From: JAFDWI01 sp963764215
Lineage (GTDB): Bacteria > Actinomycetota > Acidimicrobiia > Acidimicrobiales > Iamiaceae
Length of the DNA stretch: 64,000 nucleotides
Direction: 5' to 3'
Assembly (NCBI GenBank): GCA_963764215.1
Contig: CAVXRS010000007.1
Location: 256,142-320,141, forward strand
In this document: piece by piece, positions 27,144 through 36,676 of the stretch
Layout: the number at the start of each line of letters is the position of its first letter
Numbering within the stretch: the first letter of the stretch is position 1
Position numbers and translations under genes: made by a program
Notes under the pieces: generated by a model
Database searches by the model: none
What the model was told of the DNA's origin: nothing
The model's input: only the letters and a program-made list of their open reading frames with translations

Positions 27144-29387
27144 CGTTGCTGCGCCGTGGCATGCTGGTGGGCCTGGTGGTGGTGGCGGTCGCCGCGTCCC
27201 TGCTCACCGGGGGAATCGGCCAGACCGACGGGGTCCCACCCACCCGTGGGGCCACGAAGGTCGTGGTGTTCGGCATTCCACGGCTTTCCGTCCACGACCT
27301 CACATCCGGAGCGATGCCCAACCTCGAGCGCATCGCGCGGCAGGGTGCAACCGGGGCGATGCGTGCCAAGACGTTGTCGTCGGTGCCCAACATCGCCCAG
27401 GCGTATGCATCCCTCGGGGCGGGCCAACTCGTGCGGGCCGGGGCGTCCGATGCCCATGACGCGGGTGCTCCCTATGCGGGCACCACCGCGCTGGAGGCCC
27501 AACGCCTCCTGACCGGTAAGCATCTCGAGGGCTCGGTCGTGGTGCCGTCGGTACCGAGGCTGACCAACTCGAACGTCGACGGCTCCGGGGTGGGGAGCCT
27601 CGGCACGGCCCTGGCCGCAGCCGGGCATCCCACGGCGGTGGTCTCCAATGCCGACATGGTGCAGGCGGACGGCACGGTGATCAAGCAGGCGCCGGCGGCG
27701 CTGGCGGTCACCGACTCGAACGGGGTCGTGCAATTCGGCACGGTGGGCGCGCACCTGGTCCGTCACGACGATGCGGCGCCGTTCGGGCGTGCGGTGAACC
27801 GGACCGCCTTCGCCGATGCGGTCACCCGGGCGCTCTCGGTTGCCGACGTGGTGGTCGCAGACCCCGGTGAGACGCTCCGGGGAATGAACTACCTACCCAA
27901 ACAGACCCCTGCGCAGGCGGCTCGCTCACGCAACGGTGCGTTGAAGCGCACCGACGCGGTGGTCGGGGACATCGCCCGGCGCCTTCCCGCAGATGCCCTC
28001 ATGTTGGTGGTGGGAATGACTCCGGGCTCGGCCCAGTGGGCCCTCACTCCGGTCGTGGCCTATGGGGCCGGTGTGCGCGTCGGTCATCTGGTCTCGCCGT
28101 CCACCCACCATTCCGGGCTGCTGTTGCTCACCGACATCGCACCAACCGTCCTGAGTTCACTCGGTGTTCCCCTCGCGCCGGGAATGAGCGGAAGTGCGAT
28201 TCGCTTCGTTCCCGGGTCCACCTCGTGGAACTCGACCACCCGGCTCGACGCGCTCCTCGCCGCACGTGCGTCGACCAACGCCACGATGTCGGTGTTGTTC
28301 ATCGTGGCCGAAGCCGTCCTCTACGTGCTGGCGATGGTCATCCTGTTGCGGATCGGGTCGTCGTCGGCGGCCGACCGCTGGATCGAGACGGCAGTTCTCG
28401 CCTGCCGCGGCGTGGCCGTTCTCGACGTTCGTCGTGCGGATCTCCAGCACCCTGAGTTCCCATGCGATCGCCGCGCTGATCACGAGCTGGCTCATCGCCA
28501 TCGGTGTGGCGGCGTTCTCCCAGCGACTCCGCCGACATCCACTCGATCCGTTGCTCGTGATCTGCGGGCTCACCGTGGCGATCATCACGCTCGACCTCGC
28601 CACCGGTGCGCATCTCATGACCGGGAGCTTCTTCGGCTACACCCCGACGACATCGAGCCGTTTCGAGGGAATCGACAACGCAACGTTCGCGATTCTGGCC
28701 GGCTGCACGATCGTGTGTTGCGCCGCGATCGTCGACCGTGCCCGCGACAAGGTGGGCGCATGGTGGGTCGCGGCCGCGCTGGCGATCGTCGTGGTCGTCG
28801 TCGACGGGGCCCCCTGGATGGGGGCGGACGTCGGTGGTTTGCTGACCCTGGTACCCGTCCTCGGGTTGATGCTGTGGACCTTGGCCGGACATCGGATCCG
28901 TCGCCGGACGGTTGTCGGTTTCGTCATCGCCGCGGCGCTGGCGCTCGCCGCAGCCGTGGCCGTCGACGCCTTGCGTGCCCCGGACCAGCGAACCCACATC
29001 GGGCGTTTCTTCCTCGGCGCCGGTTCCGGGAACGGGCAGCTCATCACCAGCACGATCAGTCGAAAGTGGTCGACCAACATGCATGTGTTCAGTACGACGG
29101 CCTGGGCATGGCTGATTCCGATCATCGCCGGGTTCGGGGTGTATGTCCTCGTGGTGGCGAAGGGCTGGCGCCGCCTTCTCCCGACCGGTTCGCCGCGACG
29201 GATCGCCGTCACCACGGCCCTTGCGATGGGAATCGTCGGCTGGCTCATCAACGATTCGGGAGTCGTGGTGACCGCGCTCGTCTTCGTCTACCTGGGTCCG
29301 CTGCTGTTGCTGCTCCAGATCCGCGAAGGCGATCAGGGTCTGCGGGTGGTCGACACGCCCCCGGCGACTCTGGAGAAGGCGTCATGA
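27140..29387 (+). CDS. Alkaline-phosphatase-superfamily-like membrane protein (copy 1), frameshifted
   Basis: About 748 residues. An N-terminal membrane anchor is followed by an outside domain at about 35-380 and then eight or so membrane segments. LLLLTDIAPTVLSSLGVPLAPGMSG is the closing motif of sulfatase/phosphodiesterase-type folds. The metal-site motifs look lost: FGIPRLSVHDL lacks the usual Asp, and GMTPGSAQ replaces SDHG. The membrane part carries YTPTTSSRFEGIDNATFAIL, VVDGAPWMGADVGG and THIGRFFLGAG. A +1 slip near 28410 is fixed by removing one G; the repaired segment then aligns without gaps to copy 2. It is coupled by ATGA overlaps on both sides. Function unknown. Confidence 0.72.
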
Positions 29388-32285
29388 CCCGCGTGGTGGC
29401 GATCGTTCCCGCAAAGGATCGTGCCGACAACGTGGCCGCGACCGTGACCGCGCTGCGCGGGCTGGATGAGGTCGACCGGATCCTGGTCGTGGACGACGGC
29501 TCGACGGACGCAACCGCGGAGGAAGCCAGGCGCGCAGGAGCCCGGGTTTTGCAACTGGGCGCGAATCGGGGCAAGGCGGGGGCGATCGCGGCGGGGATCG
29601 AGATCGAAGCGGATGCCGACGTCTACCTGCTGATCGATGCAGATGTCGGTGACGATGCCCGTCATGCCCGGGCGCTGCTGGCGCCGGTGCTCGCCGACGA
29701 ACTGGACCTGGCCATCGGCGTCCTCCCCGCCGCCGGACGCCGAGGTGGATTCGGCATGATCAGAAGACTCGCCCACTGGGGGGTGAGGAAGGGATCGGGG
29801 TTCGAGGCACGCGCGCCGCTGTCGGGGCAGCGCGCGGTGCGCGGACGGTTCCTCAGAGACCTGTCCGGCGTGACGCGCTTCGGCCTGGAAGTCGCGATGA
29901 CGATCGATGCCGCCCGTGCGGGGGCGCGTGTCGGCGAGGTCGACGTGCCCATGGAACACCGCCACACGGGTCGCACCGTCGCGGGGTTCCGCCACCGTGG
30001 GGCACAGGGCCGCGACGTGATCGAAGCGTTGTGGCCGCGGCTGTGCCCCCGTGGTCTGCGCCGCTCGCTTGCGGTGTTGTTGTTCGTCGCCTTCGTCGGG
30101 GCGTCGTTCCTGACGAGCCGGGCGACCGCGGTGTCGAGTGTCCCCGCGACCGCCCATGCCCGTCACGTCGTCATCGTCGGGGTGCCCCACCTGGGTCTCG
30201 GCGATCTCGACACGGCGAAGATGCCGCACCTGATGCACCTGGTCGACGTGGGTGCAACCGGAATGATGACCCCGCACACCGGGGGTGGTTCCCGGAGCAG
30301 TGCGGCCTACGCCACCCTCGGCGCAGGCGCCCCGGTGAATGCCTCTGATTCGGCCGGACAGGTGGCCGACCGCTACGAGCGCGTCGAGGGCAGCCCGGCC
30401 ATCGATGTGTTGGAGCGACGTACCGGCAGGCGTCCGTCCGGCAGGGTCGTGGTGCCGTCCATGCCGTCGGTCGAGCGCTCAGCCGGGACCTACGTGGACT
30501 CCAAGCCCGGGTCGCTGGCCGATGCGTTGCATCACGCGGGCCTGAAGACCGGCGTCATCGCGAACTCCGACTCGGTCACCCCGGACAACCAACCGGATCG
30601 CAGCGCACCGGCGGCGATCGCCGCCGCCTCGAGCGCGGGCACCGTCGACGTGGGCACGGTGTCACCGAAGCTGTTGCGCAAGGACCCCAACGCCCCGTTC
30701 GGGCTCACCATGGATCTGCCCCGCTTCCTCCGGGCGTTCGAATCGGTTGCACACACCCGGGGACTCGTGGTCGTCGACGCAGGCGAGACCGATCGGGCCA
30801 ATCTGTACCGCGGCGGTGCGAGCCAGAAATCGGCGAGCAAGATGCTGGAGACGGCGCTGGCACGGACCGACCAGCTCATCGGCGCCATCAGCAGTCATCT
30901 CGCCCCCGACACGTTGCTGATCGTGGCGGGCATGACCCCACCGGGCGGCCAACCCGAACTCGTCCCCATCGTGGCAGCCGGAGCCGGAGTCGTCCCCGGT
31001 CACCTGGAATCCCCCTCGACCAATCGCCAGAGCCTGGTCACCCTCACCGACCTGGCGCCCACGGTGCTCGCTTCGTTGGGAGCGCAGGTTCCGGCCGACA
31101 TGGTCGGTCAACCACTGCGCTATGCGCGGGGTGCGACCGATGTCGCGTCGCTGCAGGCCACGAACCAGCTGACCATCGACCGCGACGGGGCGTACGGCGG
31201 TCTGCTCAACTCGTTCATCTACGTGCAGATCGCGCTGTACGTCATCGCACTGGTCGCGCTCCTGCGCCCCGACACCCCGTCGGGGATGAAGCGGTTCCTG
31301 CAGTTCTGCCTGCTCACCGTGACCGTCGTGCCCCTGATGACGTTCCTGTTCCGGGTGGTGCCGGCGCTCGGCTCGCTCGGTTCGGGCACGGTGGCGCTCC
31401 TCTGGGCGGCCTCCGCCCTGGTGGCCTGGTTCGGACGCGGGCGTGGGCGTACGGCCCTGTCGCCACTGGTCGCGGTGGCCGCGGCGAACCTGGTCGTGAT
31501 CTGTGGCGACGTGGCCCTCGGGGCGACTCTGCAGGAATCGAGTCTGCTCGGCTACTCACCGACGGTCGCCGCACGTTTCGTGGGCATCGGCAATGCTGCC
31601 TACGCGATCCTGGCGGCCAGCATGATCATCGTGATGGTGTGGATCGTCGATCGGTCGGTGCGCCCCCGCGACGCCTGGTGGTCGGCCGCGTTGGTGGGAG
31701 CGATCGTCATCGTCGTGGACGGCGCGCCCTGGTTGGGCTCGGACGTGGGAGGCATCCTCAGCCTCGTGCCCGCGGTCGGCATCACCCTGTACCTGCTGTC
31801 GGGTCGCCGGCTCAACTGGAAAGCGGTGGCGGTGCCCGCGGTGGCGGCGATCGCGTTGCTCGGGGCGGTGATCGGCTACGAGGCGCTCCAACCGGTGACC
31901 GGACGAGATCACATCGGTCGGTTCTTCCTGGGCGGCGTGGGGGGTGGCACGTTCTGGACCACGATCGGCCGCAAGATCTCCACGAACCTTTCGCTGCTCG
32001 GGTCGTCGCTCTGGTCGGACCTCCTTCCCGGTGATCGGGGGCTTCGTCGTGATCGTGTATCTGTTCGGCGGGCGTTGGGAGCGGATCATGCCGAAGGGCT
32101 CCCGCGTGCGGATCGGACTGATCGGTCTGGTGATCGTGGCCGCGCTGGGGTATGCACTCAACGACTCGGGGGCCCTCGCCGCCGCGCTGGTCTTCGTGTA
32201 CCTGGGCGCCTATGTCGGGTTGCCGGCCCTGGAGGACCCCCGGGCGGCCGACGTGGTCCTCGAACCGGTCGAGGCGCCGGCATGA
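29384..32285 (+). CDS. GT2 glycosyltransferase joined in frame to phosphatase-like membrane protein (copy 2), frameshifted
   Basis: The first 220 residues are a GT-A family 2 glycosyltransferase: VVAIVPAKDRADNVAATVTAL, VVDDGSTDATAEEARRAG and the DxD-type LIDADVGDD. With no stop the frame continues from about 30040 into a second phosphatase-like protein: membrane anchor SLAVLLFVAFVGASFL, TDLAPTVLASLG, then eight or so membrane segments with YSPTVAARFVGIGNAAYAIL, VDGAPWLGSDVGG and DHIGRFFLGG. The metal-site motifs again look lost. Near 32022 the frame slips by +1 before ending in ATGA at 32282. A C5 run at 30046-30050 leaves open whether the fusion is real or an indel hides a separate start. 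Confidence 0.7.
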
Positions 32286-33184
32286 ACGCCATGACTTTCG
32301 GCGGGACGCCCCGGGACTCGTTCGTCCCGATGGTGATCGGATTCGTCGCCGGGGGTGTTGTCGCCGCGGTCGCGTGGACCGCCATCCGGGGGGTCTTCGA
32401 TCAAGAGCTGTTTCTGCGGAAGAACCATCGGGGTCAACGGGTACCGGTCGCTGCCGGGATCGTGTTGTTCCTCGCGGTCGTGGCGGTGAGCGGCGTCTGG
32501 TGGTTCATCGACGTGGCGGCCGGCTGGGTCGACATCGGATCCGATGGGCGGGCCGGCATGGTGTTCGTCGCGGGCGGGTTCGGTCTGCTGGGGCTCTTCG
32601 ATGATCTGGCCGGTTCCGGAGACGACCGGGGTTTCGGCGGCCACTTGCGCGCGCTCATGCACGGGCGCCTCACCACTGGTGGGGTCAAGCTCATCGGCGG
32701 CGGTCTCCTGGCGCTCCTGGTCGTGCCGTTGACGGGCTTCTCGTGGTGGCGCCTGGTGCTGGGCGCGGCGGTGATCGCGCTTGCGGCGAACACCGCGAAC
32801 CTCTTCGATCGTGCGCCGGCCCGGTGCATCAAGGTGGTGGTGGTGTGTGCGGTCGTGCTGTTCGCGACCCGATGGAACAGCATGTTCGCGGGCGTGTACC
32901 TGGCGGGACCGGCCGTCGTCGTGGGCGCCGGGGTGGGGCTCGTGTTCTTCGACGCCCGCGAGCAGTTGATGCTCGGTGATACCGGGTCGAACGTGTTGGG
33001 CGCGGCGCTGGGCTGGGCCCTGGTGGCAACGACCGGGTGGCTGCCACAGGTGATCGTGCTGGGGGTCCTGGTGGCGTTGAACATCGCCAGTGAGAAGGTG
33101 TCGTTCTCGGCCCTCATCGATCAGAACGCCTTTTTGCGAACCGTCGACCGCTGGGGCCGACCACCGGCAGAAACGGCCGACTGA
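32282..33184 (+). CDS. MraY/WecA-like polyprenyl-phosphate sugar-1-phosphate transferase
   Basis: A 300-residue membrane protein with about nine to ten segments. It has RKNHRGQRVPVAAGI near the N-terminus, LGLFDDLAGSGDDRGFGGHLRAL (Asp-Asp site), NTANLFDRAPAR (the NxxNxxD-like site) and LMLGDTGSNVLGAALG. These are the active-site marks of the phospho-N-acetylmuramoyl-pentapeptide transferase/WecA superfamily. It would load a sugar-1-phosphate onto undecaprenyl phosphate at the inner membrane face. It is the last gene of the operon. FDRAPAR instead of the usual FDGLDG and the divergent tail argue against being the housekeeping MraY. Confidence 0.83.
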   Translation: MNAMTFGGTPRDSFVPMVIGFVAGGVVAAVAWTAIRGVFDQELFLRKNHRGQRVPVAAGIVLFLAVVAVSGVWWFIDVAAGWVDIGSDGRAGMVFVAGGFGLLGLFDDLAGSGDDRGFGGHLRALMHGRLTTGGVKLIGGGLLALLVVPLTGFSWWRLVLGAAVIALAANTANLFDRAPARCIKVVVVCAVVLFATRWNSMFAGVYLAGPAVVVGAGVGLVFFDAREQLMLGDTGSNVLGAALGWALVATTGWLPQVIVLGVLVALNIASEKVSFSALIDQNAFLRTVDRWGRPPAETAD

Positions 33185-33329
33185 TTCTCGAGGGTGGCGG
33201 GATGTGACGGGCGTGTCCGACAAGGGACGCGCCGACTCCGTCGAATTCGTGACATTGCCATCTCCCGTCATGGGTGCATCGGGGATCAGCCCGCGTCGGC
33301 TCACGACGAGCCGGAGCAGTCCGAAGCCT

Positions 33330-33365
33330 GAGCCGGACGCTCCACCCGAAGCTCGAGTCCGGCTC
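33330..33365. terminator. Hairpin between convergent transcription units
   Basis: GAGCCGGAC (33330-33338) and GTCCGGCTC (33357-33365) are perfect 9-bp inverted arms with an 18-base loop. They lie in the 252-bp gap between the end of the glycan operon and the 3' end of the convergent dehydrogenase. There is no T-run. The position fits a bidirectional end of transcription; the rest of the gap shows nothing recognisable. Confidence 0.35.
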
Positions 33366-33436
33366 GCAGTGGGCGGGCAGTGGCCGCCACGCGACGGAGA
33401 GGTCGGTTCGCGCCTGCCCGGTGGGCGTGGCCGGGG

Positions 33437-34373
33437 TCAGTACCCGACGGTCGGGTCCACGGTGCCCACGAGCGGCGCGTCGGCGACGAAGCGACGCACG
33501 TTCTCGGTGACCCGGGCGCCGAGCAGCGGCACGGCCATCGCCGGGGTGTTGCCCACGTGCGGGGAGATGATCACGTTCGGCATCGACCAGAGCGGGTGCC
33601 CGTCGGGGAGCGGCTCCGGATCGGTGACGTCGAGGGCGGCGCCGCCGATCGCACCGGCCTGCAGGGCGGCGACGAGGTCGTCGGTGACCACGTGGGGTCC
33701 CCGGGCGACGTTCACCAACCACGCATGATCGGGCATGGCACGGAGCGCGGCGGCATCGATGATGCCTGCGGTTCGTGGGGTCATCGCGAGTGCGAGGATC
33801 ACCGCGTCGGTCGCGCGCAGCGCGGCAGGCAGGTCATCGAGCCCGACCGTCCGTTCGGCACCGGGAACCGCTTCGGTCGCCTGGCGGCGGACGATCGTGG
33901 TGGTCGCGGAGAAACCCCCGAGCATGCGGAGCAGCGCGCGGGCGATCCCGCCGCCGCCCAGGATCGTGACCCGGGCCCCGACCAGGTTGGTGCCGAGCTC
34001 GTTCGGCGTCGGACTTGTCCCAACTCGTCCGCCGGGCGTACGCGCCGATGCCGCGCATTCCCGCGAGCAACAACGACACGGCCATCTCCGCCACCGGTTG
34101 GGCGTACACACCTTTGGCACACGTCCAGATCCGACCGTCGCCGGTGAGATCCATGAACGTCTCGATCCCGGCGAAGGGCAACTGGACCCAGCGAATGCCC
34201 GGATGCTCATCGAGGAGCTCGGCGAGCCGTTCGGGATGTTTCGGGATCGCCCAGACGAGGCCGTCGGCGTCGCCCGGCTCGGCGACCTCGGCGCCCCCGG
34301 CGCGCACGGCGTCGGCCAACCAGGAGTTGCGGGCGTCACCCGGGGCGATGGCGACCCGCACCCGGGCGCTCAT
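33437..34373 (-). CDS. D-isomer-specific 2-hydroxyacid dehydrogenase, frameshifted
   Basis: About 311 residues. The catalytic half starts MSARVRVAIAPGDARN and has IRWVQLPFAGIETF. After a +1 slip near 34010 the NAD-binding domain follows: VTILGGGGIARALL, LVNVARGPHVV with the catalytic Arg, DVTDPEPLPDGHPLW with the Glu, and ISPHVGN with the His. It would reduce a 2-keto acid or oxidise a 2-hydroxy acid with NAD(P). The total is 3n+1 bases, so a single extra base explains the slip. Its ATG overlaps the stop of the hydrolase before it (ATGA), pointing to one transcript. Confidence 0.83.
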
Positions 34374-35351
34374 CGGCGTGTCGTGTCCCGGCCGCGCAGC
34401 ATCGGCGTCGAATGGTCCCAGTCCGCCAGCAGCGCCCGGATCGCGACGATCAGCAGGAGGGGCTGGTCCAACATGGCGTGATGGCCGGTCTCGGGCAGGC
34501 TCACCACCGGGGTGACCCGCCCCATCCGGTCGTACATGAACTGACTGATGTTCTCGGTGAGCAGGCCTTTTTCGAAGCGCAGCAGGCGCGAGACGGCAGC
34601 GGATGTCTCCCAGGTAGGGCAGGGCGACGCCGCGGGGGTCTCCCGCGAATGCGGAGAACAGGTTCGGGTCGAACTTCCAGCGCCACCCACCGTCGGTGGC
34701 ACACAGCGAGTGTCGGGCGACGTGATCGGCGACGTAGGGCAGATAGTGCTCCTGGCCGGGCACGGTGCGGAAATGCGGGAGGGCGGCTTCCAGGCTGGGG
34801 TAGACCTTGGCCTGGCGGAACACGCCCAGGCGCGCCGAGGCGACCTCCGGGTCCGGTTCGGTGACCGGCGAGTCGCCCACGATCGCGCCGGCGAGCCGAC
34901 CGTCGCCTGCCAGCGCGGCGGTGACGATCGCGACCATGCCGCCCATCGAGTGGCCGATGACCACCGGCGGGCCGGCGAAGTCGGAGGCGTCGGCGACGGA
35001 CATGACCTCGCGGGTCCACTGTTCGACCGAATAGGCCGACCGGTGGTCGCTGTCGCCGTGTCCGGTCAGGTCGAGGGCGGCGACGCGGTGGTCGTGCGCG
35101 AACAGGGCCGCGACGTGGGTCCACCAGTAGTTGTGCGCACCGCCGCCGTGGACGAACACGAGTCCGGGCCGGCCCGGCTCCCCCCAGGTGCGGAACGCGA
35201 TGGTGGCGCCGTCGACCTCGATGGTGTGCGACTCGGCAGGCACGGCGAGCGCGTCGCGGAACCAGTCCGGGGTCTCGAACGGTTCTCCGGTCCACGCCCG
35301 GACCAGGTCGTATCCCGCCGGTGAGTGGCCAGAGCTGGGTTGGTCGGCCAT
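34370..35351 (-). CDS. Alpha/beta-fold hydrolase, frameshifted
   Basis: About 326 residues. It has LVFVHGGGAHNYWWTHV at the oxyanion strand, ALDLTGHGDSD, the nucleophile elbow IGHSMGG and, after a +1 slip near 34597, RLLRFEKGLLTENI and the catalytic-His strand LPETGHHAMLDQPLLLIVAIRALL. This is the common alpha/beta hydrolase fold of esterases, dehalogenases and C-C hydrolases; the substrate cannot be told. ATG 35351 is preferred over an upstream TTG. The repaired stop overlaps the next ATG, which supports the repair. Divergent from the lipoprotein gene. Confidence 0.82.
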
Positions 35352-35432
35352 CCGAGTCAATGTAGTGCCTGGTATGGTGACCTCGATTTCCGGCCGGAAG
35401 CAGGTGTCCGGTCACGAGCAGGAGAGGGCAAC

Positions 35433-36503
35433 ATGAACAAGCGCGCAGGCCTGAAGGTCCTCGGGGCCCTCGTGGGTTTGGTGGCACTCTGCGCGGCGTG
35501 TGAGCCGGGGTGGACCAACCCGGTCCTGGGTACCGGTGACGGGTCGGGGACGACGCCAGGGTCGGTGGCGGTCGCGGCCGATCAGGTCGCGCTGGGTGCA
35601 CCCGAGGCGATGGTGGATCTCGGCGCGCGGGGCTTTCTCGCCTATGACGCGGCCAATTGCACGATCATGTTGGTGGCACACGGTCAGGCCACGCGGTTCG
35701 CGGGTAACGGCATCTGTGGTGACACCGGCGACGGCGGGCCGGCGACCGCGGCGGAGATCTCCCCGGATCCGATGCCGATCGGTGGTGGGATTTCCGCCGA
35801 TCCGAGCGGGAACGTGTACTTCACGACCACACTCTCGTCGAAATCGGGCATCCGACGCATCGACGCGACCACCGGGGACATCACGACGGTGTCGGGCACA
35901 GCGGACGAACGGATCTTCGGGTTGAGTGCCGAAGCGAATGGTCAGTTGACGTATCTGACCGATACCGAAGTCAACTCCGGGCTGACGGATCGCTGGACGC
36001 TCCGCAGGAACGACTCGAAAGGGAACGATTCAGTGCTCGCGTCCTACCAGTCCGACACCATCGGTCGACCCGCCGGATTCGTGCGACTCGGCGCCGACGA
36101 CTATGCAGTGACGGGAGGCTGGATACCTGATCAGGTGGCGTTCGTTGTCTTCGACCATGGCGCGGTCACGAGCTCTCCGATTGCGCTCGGTTCCAAGCTG
36201 AGCGGTGGCAATCTGATTGCGGAAGCCAGCAAGGACGGGGCGATCTACGGACTCACTTTCGACGGGTCGACAGGGGAGAGGGGGACCTTTGTGTTCCGAT
36301 TGAATCCGGATCACACACTGGATCTCATCGCGGGTTCGGGCACGCCGGACCCGGGAACGGCGCGCCAATTCGCACAGGGCCTGGACCTGAATCTGAACGC
36401 GCAGGCGGTCGCGCTGACCGACAACGGGAACCTGTTGATCGCTTCGGAGCACACCGTCTACGACATGGCGAACGTGGCCGACGCTCCGGCGATCTCGCCA
36501 TAG
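35433..36503 (+). CDS. NHL/beta-propeller-like lipoprotein (copy 1)
   Basis: A 356-residue secreted protein. The signal peptide ends at a probable lipid-modified Cys 23 (VALCAACEPG). The mature part has the propeller-type repeat AGNGICGDTGDGGPATAAEI, then GNVYFTTTL, RRIDATTGDITTV and further blades. It is paralogous to the protein at 49079, sharing the CxPGxxxPxxGxGxGSG entry and CGDTGDGGPAT. Such NHL-like propellers bind proteins or sugars; no catalytic site is seen. A strong AGGAGAGG site precedes the ATG. A nested hairpin lies just after the stop. Confidence 0.78.
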   Translation: MNKRAGLKVLGALVGLVALCAACEPGWTNPVLGTGDGSGTTPGSVAVAADQVALGAPEAMVDLGARGFLAYDAANCTIMLVAHGQATRFAGNGICGDTGDGGPATAAEISPDPMPIGGGISADPSGNVYFTTTLSSKSGIRRIDATTGDITTVSGTADERIFGLSAEANGQLTYLTDTEVNSGLTDRWTLRRNDSKGNDSVLASYQSDTIGRPAGFVRLGADDYAVTGGWIPDQVAFVVFDHGAVTSSPIALGSKLSGGNLIAEASKDGAIYGLTFDGSTGERGTFVFRLNPDHTLDLIAGSGTPDPGTARQFAQGLDLNLNAQAVALTDNGNLLIASEHTVYDMANVADAPAISP

Positions 36504-36554
36504 GTGGGCCGAACCCGTCCGGGCCGCGCGGACCTCGACCCGGCGGAGCTGAAT

Positions 36555-36597
36555 AATTTGCGGAGGAGCCGCCTGGGGCGGCCTGGTCGTGCAAATT
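36555..36597 (+). terminator. Nested hairpin downstream of the lipoprotein gene
   Basis: AATTTGC (36555-36561) pairs with GCAAATT (36591-36597), and inside it GCCGCC (36568) pairs with GGCGGC (36577) over a TGG loop. The structure begins 52 bases after the lipoprotein stop. It could end transcription between this gene and the IS110 element, although only a short T stretch follows. Confidence 0.4.
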
Positions 36598-36676
36598 TGG
36601 GAGTGGGGATGATGGTGGCAGCGGTGGGCGCGGTCCGTACGGGGCCGCGGCCCGGTGGGGGATGCTCCTATGGATG

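Noticed and set aside
27140..33184. A single 2014-codon open frame
   Set aside because: It is open only because two +1 slips and several ATGA overlaps keep high-GC frames free of stops. Domain content shows at least four separate genes or domains, and the true C-termini lie in other frames.
32282..33184. Housekeeping mraY
   Set aside because: The active-site region reads NTANLFDRAPAR and the gene is far from any mur or fts cluster, so a WecA-like or specialised transferase is more likely.
33185..33436. RNA gene or small ORF in the gap after the glycan operon
   Set aside because: Open frames here have no ribosome sites and no tRNA-like fold is seen; only the 9-bp hairpin stands out.
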